Shown here: piece by piece, positions 1-8,464 of the stretch
Layout: the number at the start of each line of letters is the position of its first letter
Position numbering within the stretch: position 1 is the first letter of the stretch
NCBI RefSeq assembly: GCF_023078495.1
Contig: NZ_CP095742.1
Coordinates: forward strand, 248,001 to 312,000
Length of the DNA stretch: 64,000 bases
Origin: Luteibacter aegosomatissinici
Lineage (GTDB): Bacteria; Pseudomonadota; Gammaproteobacteria; Xanthomonadales; Rhodanobacteraceae
Reading direction: 5' to 3'
Program-made: the position numbers and the translations under genes
Notes under the pieces: model-generated
Told to the model about the DNA's origin: nothing
Seen by the model: only the letters and a program-made list of their open reading frames with translations
The model's database searches: none

Positions 1-190
1 CACCCCCGGCACGAGTTACTGCATGGAGGGGACGCAGGATTTCCGTGACCTGGCCCAGGGCAAGACCCAGCCCTCGTGCCCGCCCACCGCGCAAATCGTG
101 CAGTACGTGGACAAGCAAGCGAACAACGTGTTCGAGGACTGGACGGGGCATGTGACCGTAGGCGCCATACAGCCCGCGGGTACGCCCTGA
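1..190 (+). CDS. C-terminal fragment of an unrecognised small protein
   Basis: A frame open from the window edge runs to a TGA at 188-190 and gives about 62 residues; the start lies outside the window. Two cysteines 19 residues apart and a short amphipathic helix are visible. The C-(x)-G-D...C-P-P pattern recalls Rap1a/Tai-type immunity domains, but the usual C-terminal Pro-Cys is missing and the match is weak. It could be another small secreted protein. Function not assigned. Confidence 0.4.
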   Translation, partial: TPGTSYCMEGTQDFRDLAQGKTQPSCPPTAQIVQYVDKQANNVFEDWTGHVTVGAIQPAGTP

Positions 191-293
191 CGGAGCGGGG
201 TATCGCAGGCGGGTCTTCGCATCCAAGCCAGCGGGGCCAGGTCGCGCTAGGGTAGGCGCGCCGGGTACCCCGCCCCCCGCCGAGGTTATCGTC

Positions 294-695
294 ATGAAGC
301 GTGCCTGCCTCACTTGTATCACCGCACTCGCGTTTAGCCTGTCCTGGGCGGCCACGACCCCGGCCCAGGACACCTCGGGTACCCACCGAAAGCAGCTGTC
401 CCGGCAGGACCTCAGCATCCCCGGCTGGGAAGAACTCCAAGTGCGCGTCGATTTCGATCCGGGCAAGTCCGTCCCGAACCACAAGCATCCGGGTGAGGAA
501 ATCATCTACGTCATCGAGGGGACGATCGAATACGACGTTGCCGGAAAGGCGCCGCTCACCCTGAAGGCAGGCGACGTACTGGTGGTGCCCGCGGGCGTTG
601 TCCACAGCGCGAAGAACGTGGGCAAGGACAATGCCGCGGAACTGGGTACCTATGTCGTACCGAAGGGCAAGCCGCTGCTGGAGTGGGCCAGATAG
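294..695 (+). CDS. secreted cupin-domain protein
   Basis: A 133-residue protein with an N-terminal signal peptide (about 1-24, cleavage near the AxA-like end WAATTPAQ). One double-stranded beta-helix cupin fills the rest. Cupin motif 1 (HKHPGEE, then G after six residues) and motif 2 (G-D-x4-P-A-G-x2-H-x3-N) are complete, so the three His and one Glu that bind a metal are present. The substrate cannot be told. It stands alone on the plus strand, about 150 bases upstream of the GH30 gene. It may be a small periplasmic dioxygenase or a sugar- or metabolite-binding cupin. Confidence 0.75.
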   Translation: MKRACLTCITALAFSLSWAATTPAQDTSGTHRKQLSRQDLSIPGWEELQVRVDFDPGKSVPNHKHPGEEIIYVIEGTIEYDVAGKAPLTLKAGDVLVVPAGVVHSAKNVGKDNAAELGTYVVPKGKPLLEWAR

Positions 696-843
696 CCTTA
701 CGAGCGCGCCAGGGCACCGAATCTTCCCTGGGAAACCCTGAGATTCCCGGCTGGCGTCCCCTTCGATAGACTGGGTGCCAACGACAGGGCGTGTGGTGTT
801 CATTCTGTGATGGGTAAGACAAGCGAGGGGACGTTCGGCCGGC

Positions 844-2418
844 ATGGATGAGCGGATGCCTGAATCCAACCGCGTCACGGGCGTCGTCATTGCGCTGCTT
901 GTCATGCTCACCCTCGGCGCCCTGTATGCCCCGCGCTTCGTGCAGCGCCATGCGGTGGCTAAAACGACGATCTCAGCCTTGCCGGCCACCCCCTTCGTCG
1001 AGGTGTGGCTGAGTACGGCCGACCACCGGCTCAAGCTCGCCCTGCAATCCAATGCTGCCCTGCTGCCCAGGGGCACCGGGCCGGCTGATATCGATGTGGA
1101 TGTGGCGACCACGTACCAGTCCATGACCGGGTTCGGCGCCTCCATGACCGACGCCTCGGCGTGGCTCATCCACAACAGGATGAGCCCGCAGCAGCGCGAT
1201 AGCCTGATGCATGAGCTGTATGGCGAGGCGCCCAACCTCAACCTGAACATGATGCGCTTGCCGATCGGCGCATCGGATTTCTCGTTGGGCCTGTACACCA
1301 TGGATGACATGCCGTTCGGTGAAGCCGACCCCCAGCTTCGGCATTTCAACGTGGGCCCCACGCTGGATTACCTCGTGCCCGTGATCAGGCAGGCACTATC
1401 GATCAACCCGGGGCTGTTGATCGTGGCGTCATCGTGGACGGCACCCGCGTGGATGAAGGGCAACCAGAACCTCACGGGTGGGGAGCTGTTGCAGCAATAC
1501 GAGGGCACGTTCGCCGAGTACCTGGTGAAGTACGTGGATGCGTACGCCAGACTGGGTATTCCCATCTTCGCGCTGACGCTGCAGAACGAACCGCTTTACG
1601 CCCCGGTCGCGTACCCCGGCATGACCATGGGGCCGGACGTGCGTGCGCGGGTGATCAAACACCTTGGCCCAAAGCTGGCGAGCCGCACGCCCAGGACACA
1701 GATCCTGGAGTGGGATCACAACTGGGCCGTTCCGCAGCAGCCGCTCACCGTGCTATCCGACCCCGACGTGGCACGCTATGTCGATGGCGTGGCCTGGCAC
1801 TGTTACGAGGGCAGCCCGTTCGAGCAAGGCAAGGTACACCGCGCGCACCCGGACAAGGATACGTACATTACCGAATGCACCGGCGGCGACTGGCCGCTGG
1901 ATATGAACGGTGAGCTGTTGTGGTTCTCACGCAATTTGCTGGTGACCGGAACGCGGCAGTGGGCGCGCGGCGTCATCTACTGGAACCTGGCCCTCGATGA
2001 AAACCACGGCCCGCAGTTTGGCGGTTGCCGCTTGTGCAAGGGGCTCATCACCATCGACCGCGATACGGGCGATGTCACCCGCAACGATGAGTACTACGCC
2101 ATCGCCCACTTCAGCCGGTTCGTGCTGCCCGGTGCGTTACGGGTCAAATCCACCGATACCGACAAGGAAAAGGGCATCGCCAACGTGGCATTCCGCAATG
2201 CGGTCGATGGTTCGGTAGTCATGGTGATGGTCAACATCAACAAACAGGCGCGCCGCGTGTCCGTCACCGAAGGTACGTCCCGCTTCGAGTACGAGATGCC
2301 GGCAGAAAGCGTAGCGACCTTCGTGTGGCACCAGAGCATGGCGGCGGCGTGGATACGGCGCGCGCTGCACTGGATCAACACTCCCACGCAAGCAGGGGAG
2401 GCGGCTCGAGCGCACTGA
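844..2418 (+). CDS. GH30-family glycoside hydrolase (glucosylceramidase/beta-glycosidase-like)
   Basis: A 524-residue protein with an N-terminal hydrophobic segment (about residues 12-35), either a signal anchor or an uncleaved signal peptide, so it acts outside the cytoplasm. The body is a GH30 (beta/alpha)8 barrel followed by the family beta domain. GFGASMTDASAW near residue 98, the acid/base Glu249 in LTLQNEP and the nucleophile Glu344 in YITECTGG are all present. GH30 enzymes are retaining beta-glycosidases acting on beta-glucosides, beta-xylans or beta-1,6-glucans; the specificity here is not readable. It ends convergently with the DUF1080 gene of the neighbouring sugar operon and could supply that operon with substrate. 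A downstream ATG (codon 6) is an alternative start. Confidence 0.88.
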   Translation: MDERMPESNRVTGVVIALLVMLTLGALYAPRFVQRHAVAKTTISALPATPFVEVWLSTADHRLKLALQSNAALLPRGTGPADIDVDVATTYQSMTGFGASMTDASAWLIHNRMSPQQRDSLMHELYGEAPNLNLNMMRLPIGASDFSLGLYTMDDMPFGEADPQLRHFNVGPTLDYLVPVIRQALSINPGLLIVASSWTAPAWMKGNQNLTGGELLQQYEGTFAEYLVKYVDAYARLGIPIFALTLQNEPLYAPVAYPGMTMGPDVRARVIKHLGPKLASRTPRTQILEWDHNWAVPQQPLTVLSDPDVARYVDGVAWHCYEGSPFEQGKVHRAHPDKDTYITECTGGDWPLDMNGELLWFSRNLLVTGTRQWARGVIYWNLALDENHGPQFGGCRLCKGLITIDRDTGDVTRNDEYYAIAHFSRFVLPGALRVKSTDTDKEKGIANVAFRNAVDGSVVMVMVNINKQARRVSVTEGTSRFEYEMPAESVATFVWHQSMAAAWIRRALHWINTPTQAGEAARAH

Positions 2419-2436
2419 ACCGGACAGGTTCAGTGC
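2412..2436. terminator. 10-bp perfect hairpin at the end of the GH30 gene
   Basis: GCACTGAACC pairs perfectly with GGTTCAGTGC around a 5-base loop. It overlaps the GH30 stop codon and lies between two convergent genes. No T-run follows on either strand, so it is a weak terminator or a 3'-end stabilising stem. Confidence 0.45.
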
Positions 2437-2469
2437 CAGATGCCCTTGATCTGCGACAGCGTGAGCCCG

Positions 2470-2503
2470 TTGCGCGCCCGACCCGCCGGGGCCGGGCGCG
2501 CAA
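2470..2503. terminator. 11-bp GC-rich hairpin between convergent genes
   Basis: TTGCGCGCCCG pairs perfectly with CGGGCGCGCAA across a 12-base loop, just beyond the DUF1080 stop codon. No clear T-tract is present. It probably ends or protects the 3' end of the long minus-strand operon and of the GH30 transcript. Confidence 0.5.
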
Positions 2504-2508
2504 AGCCC

Positions 2509-3285
2509 TTAGTCCAGCGGCCTTACCCAGATATTGCGGAAGCTGATCGGCTGCGAGTGGTCGCCATGGGCCTGCAGCTTGATCGGCGCCTCGGTGTAGG
2601 CGTTGTACTTCGGCTTGCCGATGTAGAACGTTTCGCCGGCGAGTTCCGTGTGGTTCTGCACGAGCACGCCGTTGTGGAACAGCGTGACGTAGGCCGCCGA
2701 CTTCACCGATCCGTCGGCGGCGAACGTCGGTGCGGTCCAGATGATGTCGTAGGTCTGCCATTCACCCGGCGGGCGCATGGCGTTGACCAGCGGCGCCGCC
2801 TGTTTATAGACGCTTCCTGCCTGGCCGTTGACATAGGTGGGGTTCTTGAACGAATCCATGATCTGGACTTCGTAGCCCTCGTCCCCGGGGCCGGTCGATG
2901 CCAGGAACACACCGCTGTTACCGCGACCCTGGCCCTCGCCCGTGATGTCCTTGGGCACCTGCCACTCCAGGTGCAGCTGGTAGCTCTTGAACTTCTGCTT
3001 CGTCTGGATGTTGCCCGAGGTCTTATCGACCGTCAGCACGCCGTCGTGCACCTTCCAATGCGCCGCCGAATGATCCTTGGACGCTTCCCATTGGCTGATG
3101 TCACGGCCGTTGAACAGCACCACGGCATCAGAGGGCGGGGCACTGCCCGGGTTGCCCGGCGTAACGACCTTGGGAACCGGCTCCCATTGTTCCGTCGCCT
3201 TGGGGTCATCCTGCGCCAGGGCGCATGACGAACCGACGATGGCGAGTGTCAGGAGGGCAAGGGTGGGCGACGTGGTGCGCTTCAT
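2509..3285 (-). CDS. secreted DUF1080 / 3-keto-disaccharide hydrolase-family protein
   Basis: A 258-residue protein starting at the ATG at 3285, preceded by AAGGAA at good spacing. The frame is open further upstream, but only this start gives a proper signal peptide (about 1-24, ending ALAQ). The remainder is one concanavalin-like DUF1080 domain, with FNGRDISQWE near the start and the conserved GNSGVFL and DEGYEVQIMD segments in the middle. Members of this family cleave 3-keto-glycosides by elimination or hydrolysis. Last gene of the eight-gene operon, 20 bases after the Hyi-like gene. With the GMC dehydrogenase upstream it fits an oxidise-then-cleave route for glycosides in the periplasm. 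Confidence 0.85.
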   Translation of the reverse strand: MKRTTSPTLALLTLAIVGSSCALAQDDPKATEQWEPVPKVVTPGNPGSAPPSDAVVLFNGRDISQWEASKDHSAAHWKVHDGVLTVDKTSGNIQTKQKFKSYQLHLEWQVPKDITGEGQGRGNSGVFLASTGPGDEGYEVQIMDSFKNPTYVNGQAGSVYKQAAPLVNAMRPPGEWQTYDIIWTAPTFAADGSVKSAAYVTLFHNGVLVQNHTELAGETFYIGKPKYNAYTEAPIKLQAHGDHSQPISFRNIWVRPLD

Positions 3286-3305
3286 AGGGGTTCCTTGGGA
3301 AGGTG

Positions 3306-4211
3306 TCATACCGTGCAGATCTTGAATGCCTCGGCAAACGACGCGAAGGGATCCGGCCGCGTGGGCGAGAATTCGTGCGCGATGAAGCCCTGGTAGTTGA
3401 GGTCGGCAATGGCCTTGGCCACCGCGTGGTAATTCAGTTCCTGCGTGCCGTCGATCTCGTGGCGGCCGGGGACGCCACCGGTGTGGAAGTGGCCGATCCA
3501 CTGGATGTGGTCGCGGATGGTGCGGATGACGTCACCTTCCATGATCTGCATATGGTAGATGTCGTAAAGCAGCTTGACGTTCGGCGAATTCAGGCCCTTG
3601 GTCACCGCCACGCCGAAGGCCGTGTGGTCACCCTGGTAGCCGTGGTGATCGACCTTGCTGTTCAGCAGCTCCAGGCACAAGGTGATGCCGTTCTCTGCCG
3701 CATACGGTGCGATTTTCGAAAGGCCCGCGATGCAGTTGTCGATCGCGCGCTGGTCATCGATGCCATCCTTGCGATTGCCGAACATCGTGATGATGTTGGT
3801 CACGCCGGCACGCTTGGCGAGCGGGATGGTGGTCTCGATCTCCTTGATCAGCTGGGCATGGTTAGCCGGATCGTTGAAGCCGAACTCGATGAAATTATCG
3901 CGCTTGGCGGGATAACCCATGGATACCGCCATGCCGTGGTCCTGTACCACCGACCACTCATCGGCATAGAGCAGGTCGACACCCACGAAGCCGATGGCTT
4001 TGAGGCGCTTGCACAGCTCCGGGAGCGGCGCCTTGGAGGTCCACCGGCTCAGCGATTGCTTGAGACGGCCACCGGATGCGTTGGCCGCGTTGGCCTTCCC
4101 TGCGGTCGTCGCAGCGGAGGCGAGCAGGGGCGCGGCGCCTGCCATGGCAGCGGCGGTAGCCAGGGCCCCCAATGCACTGCGGCGGCCCATGTCGGTCGTT
4201 TCGTCACGCAT
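3306..4211 (-). CDS. Tat-exported TIM-barrel protein, hydroxypyruvate isomerase-like
   Basis: A 301-residue protein. The N-terminus has a twin-arginine (MGRRSALGAL) and an Ala-rich hydrophobic stretch ending near residue 40, so it should be folded in the cytoplasm and exported. The rest is an AP-endonuclease-2/sugar isomerase barrel closest to the Hyi family. Metal-binding acidic and His residues are visible in LCLELLNSKVDHHGY, YDIYHMQI, GHFHTGG and FIAHEFSP. Cytoplasmic Hyi converts hydroxypyruvate to tartronate semialdehyde; a periplasmic copy beside a DUF1080 protein more likely works on a sugar intermediate (inference). It lies 2 bases after the preceding gene and is co-transcribed with it. 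Confidence 0.8.
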   Translation of the reverse strand: MRDETTDMGRRSALGALATAAAMAGAAPLLASAATTAGKANAANASGGRLKQSLSRWTSKAPLPELCKRLKAIGFVGVDLLYADEWSVVQDHGMAVSMGYPAKRDNFIEFGFNDPANHAQLIKEIETTIPLAKRAGVTNIITMFGNRKDGIDDQRAIDNCIAGLSKIAPYAAENGITLCLELLNSKVDHHGYQGDHTAFGVAVTKGLNSPNVKLLYDIYHMQIMEGDVIRTIRDHIQWIGHFHTGGVPGRHEIDGTQELNYHAVAKAIADLNYQGFIAHEFSPTRPDPFASFAEAFKICTV

Positions 4212-4213
4212 GC

Positions 4214-5269
4214 TTATTCGAGTCCCAGGATCTGGCGGTTGAACGTACGGTCGCTACCGCTCGCGGCAAAATCGTCGAAGGCGCGTTCGGTGACCTTGAT
4301 GATGTGGTCGCGGATAAACGGCGCGCCTTCCTTCGCCCCTTGCTGCGAATCCTTGATGCAGCACTCCCACTCGAGCACGGCCCAGCCCGGGTAGTCGTAT
4401 TGCGCGAGCTTGCTGAAGATCGCGCCGAAATCGATCTGCCCGTCGCCCAGTGAACGGAAGCGGCCCGGGCGATCTATCCAGCCCTGGTAACCACCGTAGA
4501 CACCCGACCGTCCATTGGGCCGGAACTCGGCATCCTTCACGTGGAAGGCGCGAATGCGGTCGTGGTAGTTGTCGATGAACTGCAGGTAGTCCATCTGCTG
4601 CAGCACCATGTGGCTGGGATCGAACAGGATGTTCGCGCGCGGGTGGTGATCGACCGCATCGAGGAAACGCTCGAACGTCGCACCGTCATGCAGGTCTTCA
4701 CCGGGGTGGAGCTCGTAGCAGACATCCACGCCCGCTTCATCAAAGGCATCGAGGATCGGCTTCCAGCGCTTGCCGAGTTCCGCAAAGGCTTCTTCGACCA
4801 GGCCCGCCGGGCGCTGCGGCCAGGGATAGAACAGTTGCCACGCCAGCGCACCGGAGAACGTGGCGTGCGCTGTCAGCCCGAGGTTCTGGCTCGCCTTGGC
4901 GGCCAGTTTCAACTGCTCGACCGCCCAGGCCTGGCGTTCCTGCGGGCGTCCGCGCAGCGCGGGCGGCGCGAAACCGTCGAACAGGCGATCGTAGGCAGGA
5001 TGCGAGGCGACGAGCTGGCCCTGGAGGTGCGTCGACAACTCGGTGACCGCGATGCCGTGCCCGGCGAGCATGCCGGTGAGGTCATCGCAGTACGTCTTGC
5101 TCGTTGCCGCCTTTTCCAGATCGAACAGGCGCGGATCGTTGGACGGGATCTGCACGCCAACGAAACCAAGCGACGCCGCCCAGCGGGCGATATCGGACAA
5201 CGTGTTGAACGGCGCCTCGTCCGATGCGAACTGGGCGAGGAAGATGCCTGGACCCTTGAGTGTCTTCAT
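4214..5269 (-). CDS. sugar phosphate isomerase/epimerase-family TIM barrel, cytoplasmic
   Basis: A 351-residue barrel without signal peptide. The divalent-metal site of the family is visible: Glu in DVCYELHPGED, Asp in NILFDPSHM, His in IRAFHVKDAEF and Glu in WAVLEWECC. It is longer than typical 260-300 residue members because of an insert around the YGGYQGW segment, typical of the subgroup found in sugar-oxidation operons. One base separates it from the GMC small-subunit gene. It probably isomerises, epimerises or hydrates a keto-sugar after import. It differs from the two Tat-exported barrels of the same operon, so the three are unlikely to be redundant. Confidence 0.82.
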   Translation of the reverse strand: MKTLKGPGIFLAQFASDEAPFNTLSDIARWAASLGFVGVQIPSNDPRLFDLEKAATSKTYCDDLTGMLAGHGIAVTELSTHLQGQLVASHPAYDRLFDGFAPPALRGRPQERQAWAVEQLKLAAKASQNLGLTAHATFSGALAWQLFYPWPQRPAGLVEEAFAELGKRWKPILDAFDEAGVDVCYELHPGEDLHDGATFERFLDAVDHHPRANILFDPSHMVLQQMDYLQFIDNYHDRIRAFHVKDAEFRPNGRSGVYGGYQGWIDRPGRFRSLGDGQIDFGAIFSKLAQYDYPGWAVLEWECCIKDSQQGAKEGAPFIRDHIIKVTERAFDDFAASGSDRTFNRQILGLE

Positions 5270-5270
5270 G

Positions 5271-5861
5271 TCAGATCTTCAGTTCGGCCTCGACGGCCCA
5301 GGCCTTGCCGTTACCGGCCTGGGCCAGCGGGATGTCGGCGTGCCAGGCCGCGGGCACCGGATCGTACTGGAGCACCTGCGTGCAGCCCGGCTGCGACAGG
5401 AAGAAGCCGAGCATCGTGAGCTTCTTGGTCATCATGACGAAGTCAGCCGCCGGGGCGGGTTTGCCGCCCTTGGGCACGCCCAGTGCCTCGGTGTGCAGCT
5501 TGGTGACCAGCGCCTTTTGCTGGGCGGCATCGAGCTGCAGGAAGGGCTTGCCGCCCGCCTTGTCGAACGCGGCCATGGCGTCGAGGTAACGCTTCTGGTC
5601 CGCTTTGGCGTAGACGGCCTTGAACAGCTGATCCATGAACAGCGGGACACCGGCATCCACGGCACCCGGTGTATCGGTGCGCGGAATGACGATATCCGAT
5701 ACCGCACCGACCAGGCTGTACTGGGCAGGATTAAAGAACTCAGGCTTCGCCGTGGGCTTTTGCGATGCGGCGTGCGCATCGAAGACCGCCAGCAGCGAGG
5801 GGCCCGCGATGGCACCGACGGCCAGCGCGGACATGCTTTTCAACCATTCGCGACGATTCAT
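5271..5861 (-). CDS. gluconate 2-dehydrogenase subunit 3-family protein (small subunit of GMC dehydrogenase)
   Basis: A 196-residue protein with a Tat signal (NRREWLKSMSAL, hydrophobic core, then AHA near residue 32). The remainder matches the subunit 3 family that pairs with membrane-associated GMC dehydrogenases for gluconate, fructose, lactose and other sugars. In those complexes this subunit stabilises the flavoprotein and carries its export signal. The catalytic partner is encoded immediately upstream (11-base gap) and lacks its own signal, consistent with piggy-back Tat export. No cytochrome c subunit follows, unlike three-subunit versions. Confidence 0.85.
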   Translation of the reverse strand: MNRREWLKSMSALAVGAIAGPSLLAVFDAHAASQKPTAKPEFFNPAQYSLVGAVSDIVIPRTDTPGAVDAGVPLFMDQLFKAVYAKADQKRYLDAMAAFDKAGGKPFLQLDAAQQKALVTKLHTEALGVPKGGKPAPAADFVMMTKKLTMLGFFLSQPGCTQVLQYDPVPAAWHADIPLAQAGNGKAWAVEAELKI

Positions 5862-5872
5862 GGTGTCGATCC

Positions 5873-7564
5873 TCAGATATTGCCGCGCTTGAGTTCTTCG
5901 ACGGCGTAGTTGGCCGCGCGTGCGGTCAGCGCCATGTACGTGAGGGACGGGTTCTGGCAGCCGGACGAGGCCATCGCCGAGCCGTCGGTCACGAAGACGT
6001 TCTTGCAGGCGTGCATCTGGTTGAACCCGTTGAGCACCGAGGTCTTCGGATCACGACCCATGCGCGCGGTACCCATCTCGTGGATGCCCGCGCCGACGTT
6101 GGCCTTCATGGTGAACGAGTTCACGTCGCGGTAGCCTGCGCCACTCAGCATCTCCATCGCATCCTCGATGATGGCCTTGCCCATCATCTTCTCGTTCTCC
6201 TGGTGGGCCGCATCGAAGTTCAGCACGGGCATGCCGTACTTGTCCTTGTGGTTGCGGTCCAGGGTCACGAAGTTCTTGTGGGAGGGCAGCATCTCGCCGA
6301 AGCCCATCATCGAGACATACCAGGGGCCCGGCTCTTGCGCAGCCTCTTTGAGCTCGATGCCCAGCGCGTGCTGCTCGACAAGGCGGGTCCAGTCCTGGCG
6401 GCCTGCGCCACCCTGGAAGCCGAAGCCACGCAGGTACTTCTGCTTGTCGGTGCCCACGTTCCGGTAACGCGGAATGTAGAAGCCGGTGGGGCGCCGGCCC
6501 GAGTAGTAGCGGTCTTCATGGCCTTCGACCATGGCGCGCGCGCCGGTGCCGAACATGTGGTCCATGATGTTATGGCCCAGCTCGCCGCTGTCGTTACCGA
6601 AGCCGTTGGGGAACCGGCTCGAGGTGGAGCTCATCAGGATGTGCGCCGTGCCGAACGTCGACGCGCACATGAAGATCACTTTCGCGAAGTACTCGGTCTG
6701 GTGCCCGGTCTCCGCATCCAGCACGCGCACGCCGGTGGCCTTGCCCTTGTCGTTGTCGTAGATCAGCTCGTACACGATGGCATTGGTCACCATCGTCATG
6801 TTGCCCGTGCGCTCGGCGGAGGGCAGGGTGGACGAGTTGCTGCTGAAATAGCCACCGAACGGACAGCCACGCATGCACAGGTTGCGATACTGGCACGTGC
6901 CGCGCTGCGGGCTCTGGTCGTGGCGAAGCGGCGCGGAGAGGTTCGCCGTGCGGCCGATGATGAGCTTGCGGTTGAACTTGCTGTCCAGCTTGCCCTGGAA
7001 ATCCTTCTCGACGCAGTTCAGGTCCATCGGCGGCAGGAAGTTGCCGTCCGGCAGCTGGGCCAGGTGGTCGTTGTTACCGCTGACGCCAATGAAGTGCTCG
7101 ACCTTGTCGTACCACGGCGCGATGTCGGCATAGCGGATCGGCCAGTCCACGCCGACGCCTTCCTTACCGTTGGCCTCGAAGTCCATCTCGCTAAGGCGGT
7201 AGCTCTGCCGGCCCCACATCAGCGAACGGCCGCCGACATGGTAGCCACGGAACCAGTCGAATGGCTTGGTTTCTTCGTACGGGTTGTCGATATCGTCGAC
7301 GAACCAGTGCTTGGTGGACTGGGTGATGCCGTAGAACGACGGGCGAGTGTGCTTGGGCCAGCGGGCGAGATCTTCCTGCGTCGGCTCATCGCCGTACGGC
7401 AGCTCCCACGGTGCCTTCATGGCCGTCGGGTAATCGAGGTGCTTGACCATGGGGCCGCGCTCGAGCACGAGCGTCTTCAGGCCCTTCTCGGTGAGTTCCT
7501 TGGCAGCCCAGCCACCGCTGACGCCGGTACCGACGACGATGGCGTCGAATGTGTTCTTTTCCAT
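5873..7564 (-). CDS. GMC-family FAD-dependent sugar dehydrogenase, catalytic subunit
   Basis: A 563-residue GMC oxidoreductase. The FAD-binding motif is at the N-terminus (FDAIVVGTGVSGGWAAKEL), an RNLCMRGCPFGG Cys-rich segment lies near residue 230, and a C-terminal GMC_oxred_C region ends with the ASSGCQNPSLTYMALTARAA segment. There is no signal peptide. With the Tat-signal small subunit downstream it fits a periplasmic C3-specific glycoside dehydrogenase, as in Caulobacter lactose oxidation and related glucoside 3-dehydrogenases. The electron acceptor is unknown because no cytochrome gene is adjacent. Fourth gene of the operon. Confidence 0.88.
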   Translation of the reverse strand: MEKNTFDAIVVGTGVSGGWAAKELTEKGLKTLVLERGPMVKHLDYPTAMKAPWELPYGDEPTQEDLARWPKHTRPSFYGITQSTKHWFVDDIDNPYEETKPFDWFRGYHVGGRSLMWGRQSYRLSEMDFEANGKEGVGVDWPIRYADIAPWYDKVEHFIGVSGNNDHLAQLPDGNFLPPMDLNCVEKDFQGKLDSKFNRKLIIGRTANLSAPLRHDQSPQRGTCQYRNLCMRGCPFGGYFSSNSSTLPSAERTGNMTMVTNAIVYELIYDNDKGKATGVRVLDAETGHQTEYFAKVIFMCASTFGTAHILMSSTSSRFPNGFGNDSGELGHNIMDHMFGTGARAMVEGHEDRYYSGRRPTGFYIPRYRNVGTDKQKYLRGFGFQGGAGRQDWTRLVEQHALGIELKEAAQEPGPWYVSMMGFGEMLPSHKNFVTLDRNHKDKYGMPVLNFDAAHQENEKMMGKAIIEDAMEMLSGAGYRDVNSFTMKANVGAGIHEMGTARMGRDPKTSVLNGFNQMHACKNVFVTDGSAMASSGCQNPSLTYMALTARAANYAVEELKRGNI

Positions 7565-7573
7565 GCGTGTTCC

Positions 7574-8449
7574 TTAGCGAAGCGGGTGCAGGTAATCAAA
7601 ATCGACGCGGGCGGCTTCCAGCGAGCTCATGCGAGCGAACGGGCCTTCCTGTTCGACGAAGCAATGTTTCAGCCCGGCAGCATCGGCCGCGGCCATGATC
7701 GGCTTGTAATCGAGCGTGCCACGGCCCAGCTCGGCGCCCGGGTAGTCCTTGGCGTTGCCGGGGAGGAAATCCTTCGCGTGCATCAGCGGGATACGGCCCG
7801 GGTTGGCCTTGAAGTAATCCGTCGGGTTCTTGCCGCCGGCGTGCACCCAGCCGCAGTCGAGTTCGAACTGGACGAGCGCGTGGTCGGTTTCCGCGAGCAG
7901 CACGTCATAGAAGGTCTTGCCGCCGCCCACATCCGTGAACTCGGCGTGGTGGTTGTGGTACGCGTACTGCAGGCCGGCGGCCTTGGCTTTCTGGCCCAGT
8001 TTGTTCGCGTACTCGGCCGTGCGCTTCGCGTCGTCGAGCGTGTAGGTCGGCTCGCCACTGGCCCCTTTCTCCTTCTGCATGATGCCGGGGAGCATGCTGC
8101 TGACGATGAAGTGCGAGCCGAGCGTATGCGCCGCCTTGATGCCCGGCTCGAAGCCCAGGCTATCGAAGTGCATGCTGGGGCAGGCGAGGCCCGCCTGCTT
8201 CAACTGGTCGCGCAATGTCTCCGCCGTGCTGGTGACGATGGCCTCGATCTCGGTGTAGCCGATCGACTTCAGCGTCTTGAGCGTGGCGACGGGATCTTTC
8301 TGGTACGCGTCGAGCACCATGTAGAGCTGGATGCCCATGCTCTTACCCTTCGATGCGGCGGCGAGGAGCTTTCCCGGCGCGGCGAGGCCAAGCCCTAGCG
8401 CGGTGCTACACAGCGCCGAACGCGCAAGGAACTGTCTGCGAGTGATCAT
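7574..8449 (-). CDS. Tat-exported sugar isomerase/epimerase-fold TIM barrel
   Basis: A 291-residue protein with an excellent twin-arginine signal (MITRRQFLARSAL, hydrophobic stretch to about residue 32). The barrel retains family metal ligands: HNHHAEF, QFELDCGW, MHAKDF and CFVEQEGPF. It sits between the permease and the GMC gene, with gaps of 15 and 9 bases. Tat export of an isomerase-fold protein argues for action on periplasmic keto-sugars; related barrels in 3-keto-glycoside clusters act as hydratases or isomerases (family knowledge). The exact reaction is not shown by the sequence. Confidence 0.82.
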   Translation of the reverse strand: MITRRQFLARSALCSTALGLGLAAPGKLLAAASKGKSMGIQLYMVLDAYQKDPVATLKTLKSIGYTEIEAIVTSTAETLRDQLKQAGLACPSMHFDSLGFEPGIKAAHTLGSHFIVSSMLPGIMQKEKGASGEPTYTLDDAKRTAEYANKLGQKAKAAGLQYAYHNHHAEFTDVGGGKTFYDVLLAETDHALVQFELDCGWVHAGGKNPTDYFKANPGRIPLMHAKDFLPGNAKDYPGAELGRGTLDYKPIMAAADAAGLKHCFVEQEGPFARMSSLEAARVDFDYLHPLR

Positions 8450-8464
8450 GAACGGGGTTCCGAA

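Noticed and set aside
5765-8398. Very long plus-strand open frame (877 codons) opposite the GMC, small-subunit and barrel genes
   Set aside because: It is Arg/His/Val-rich shadow coding typical of high-GC genes; the minus strand has proper signals, motifs and tight operon spacing.
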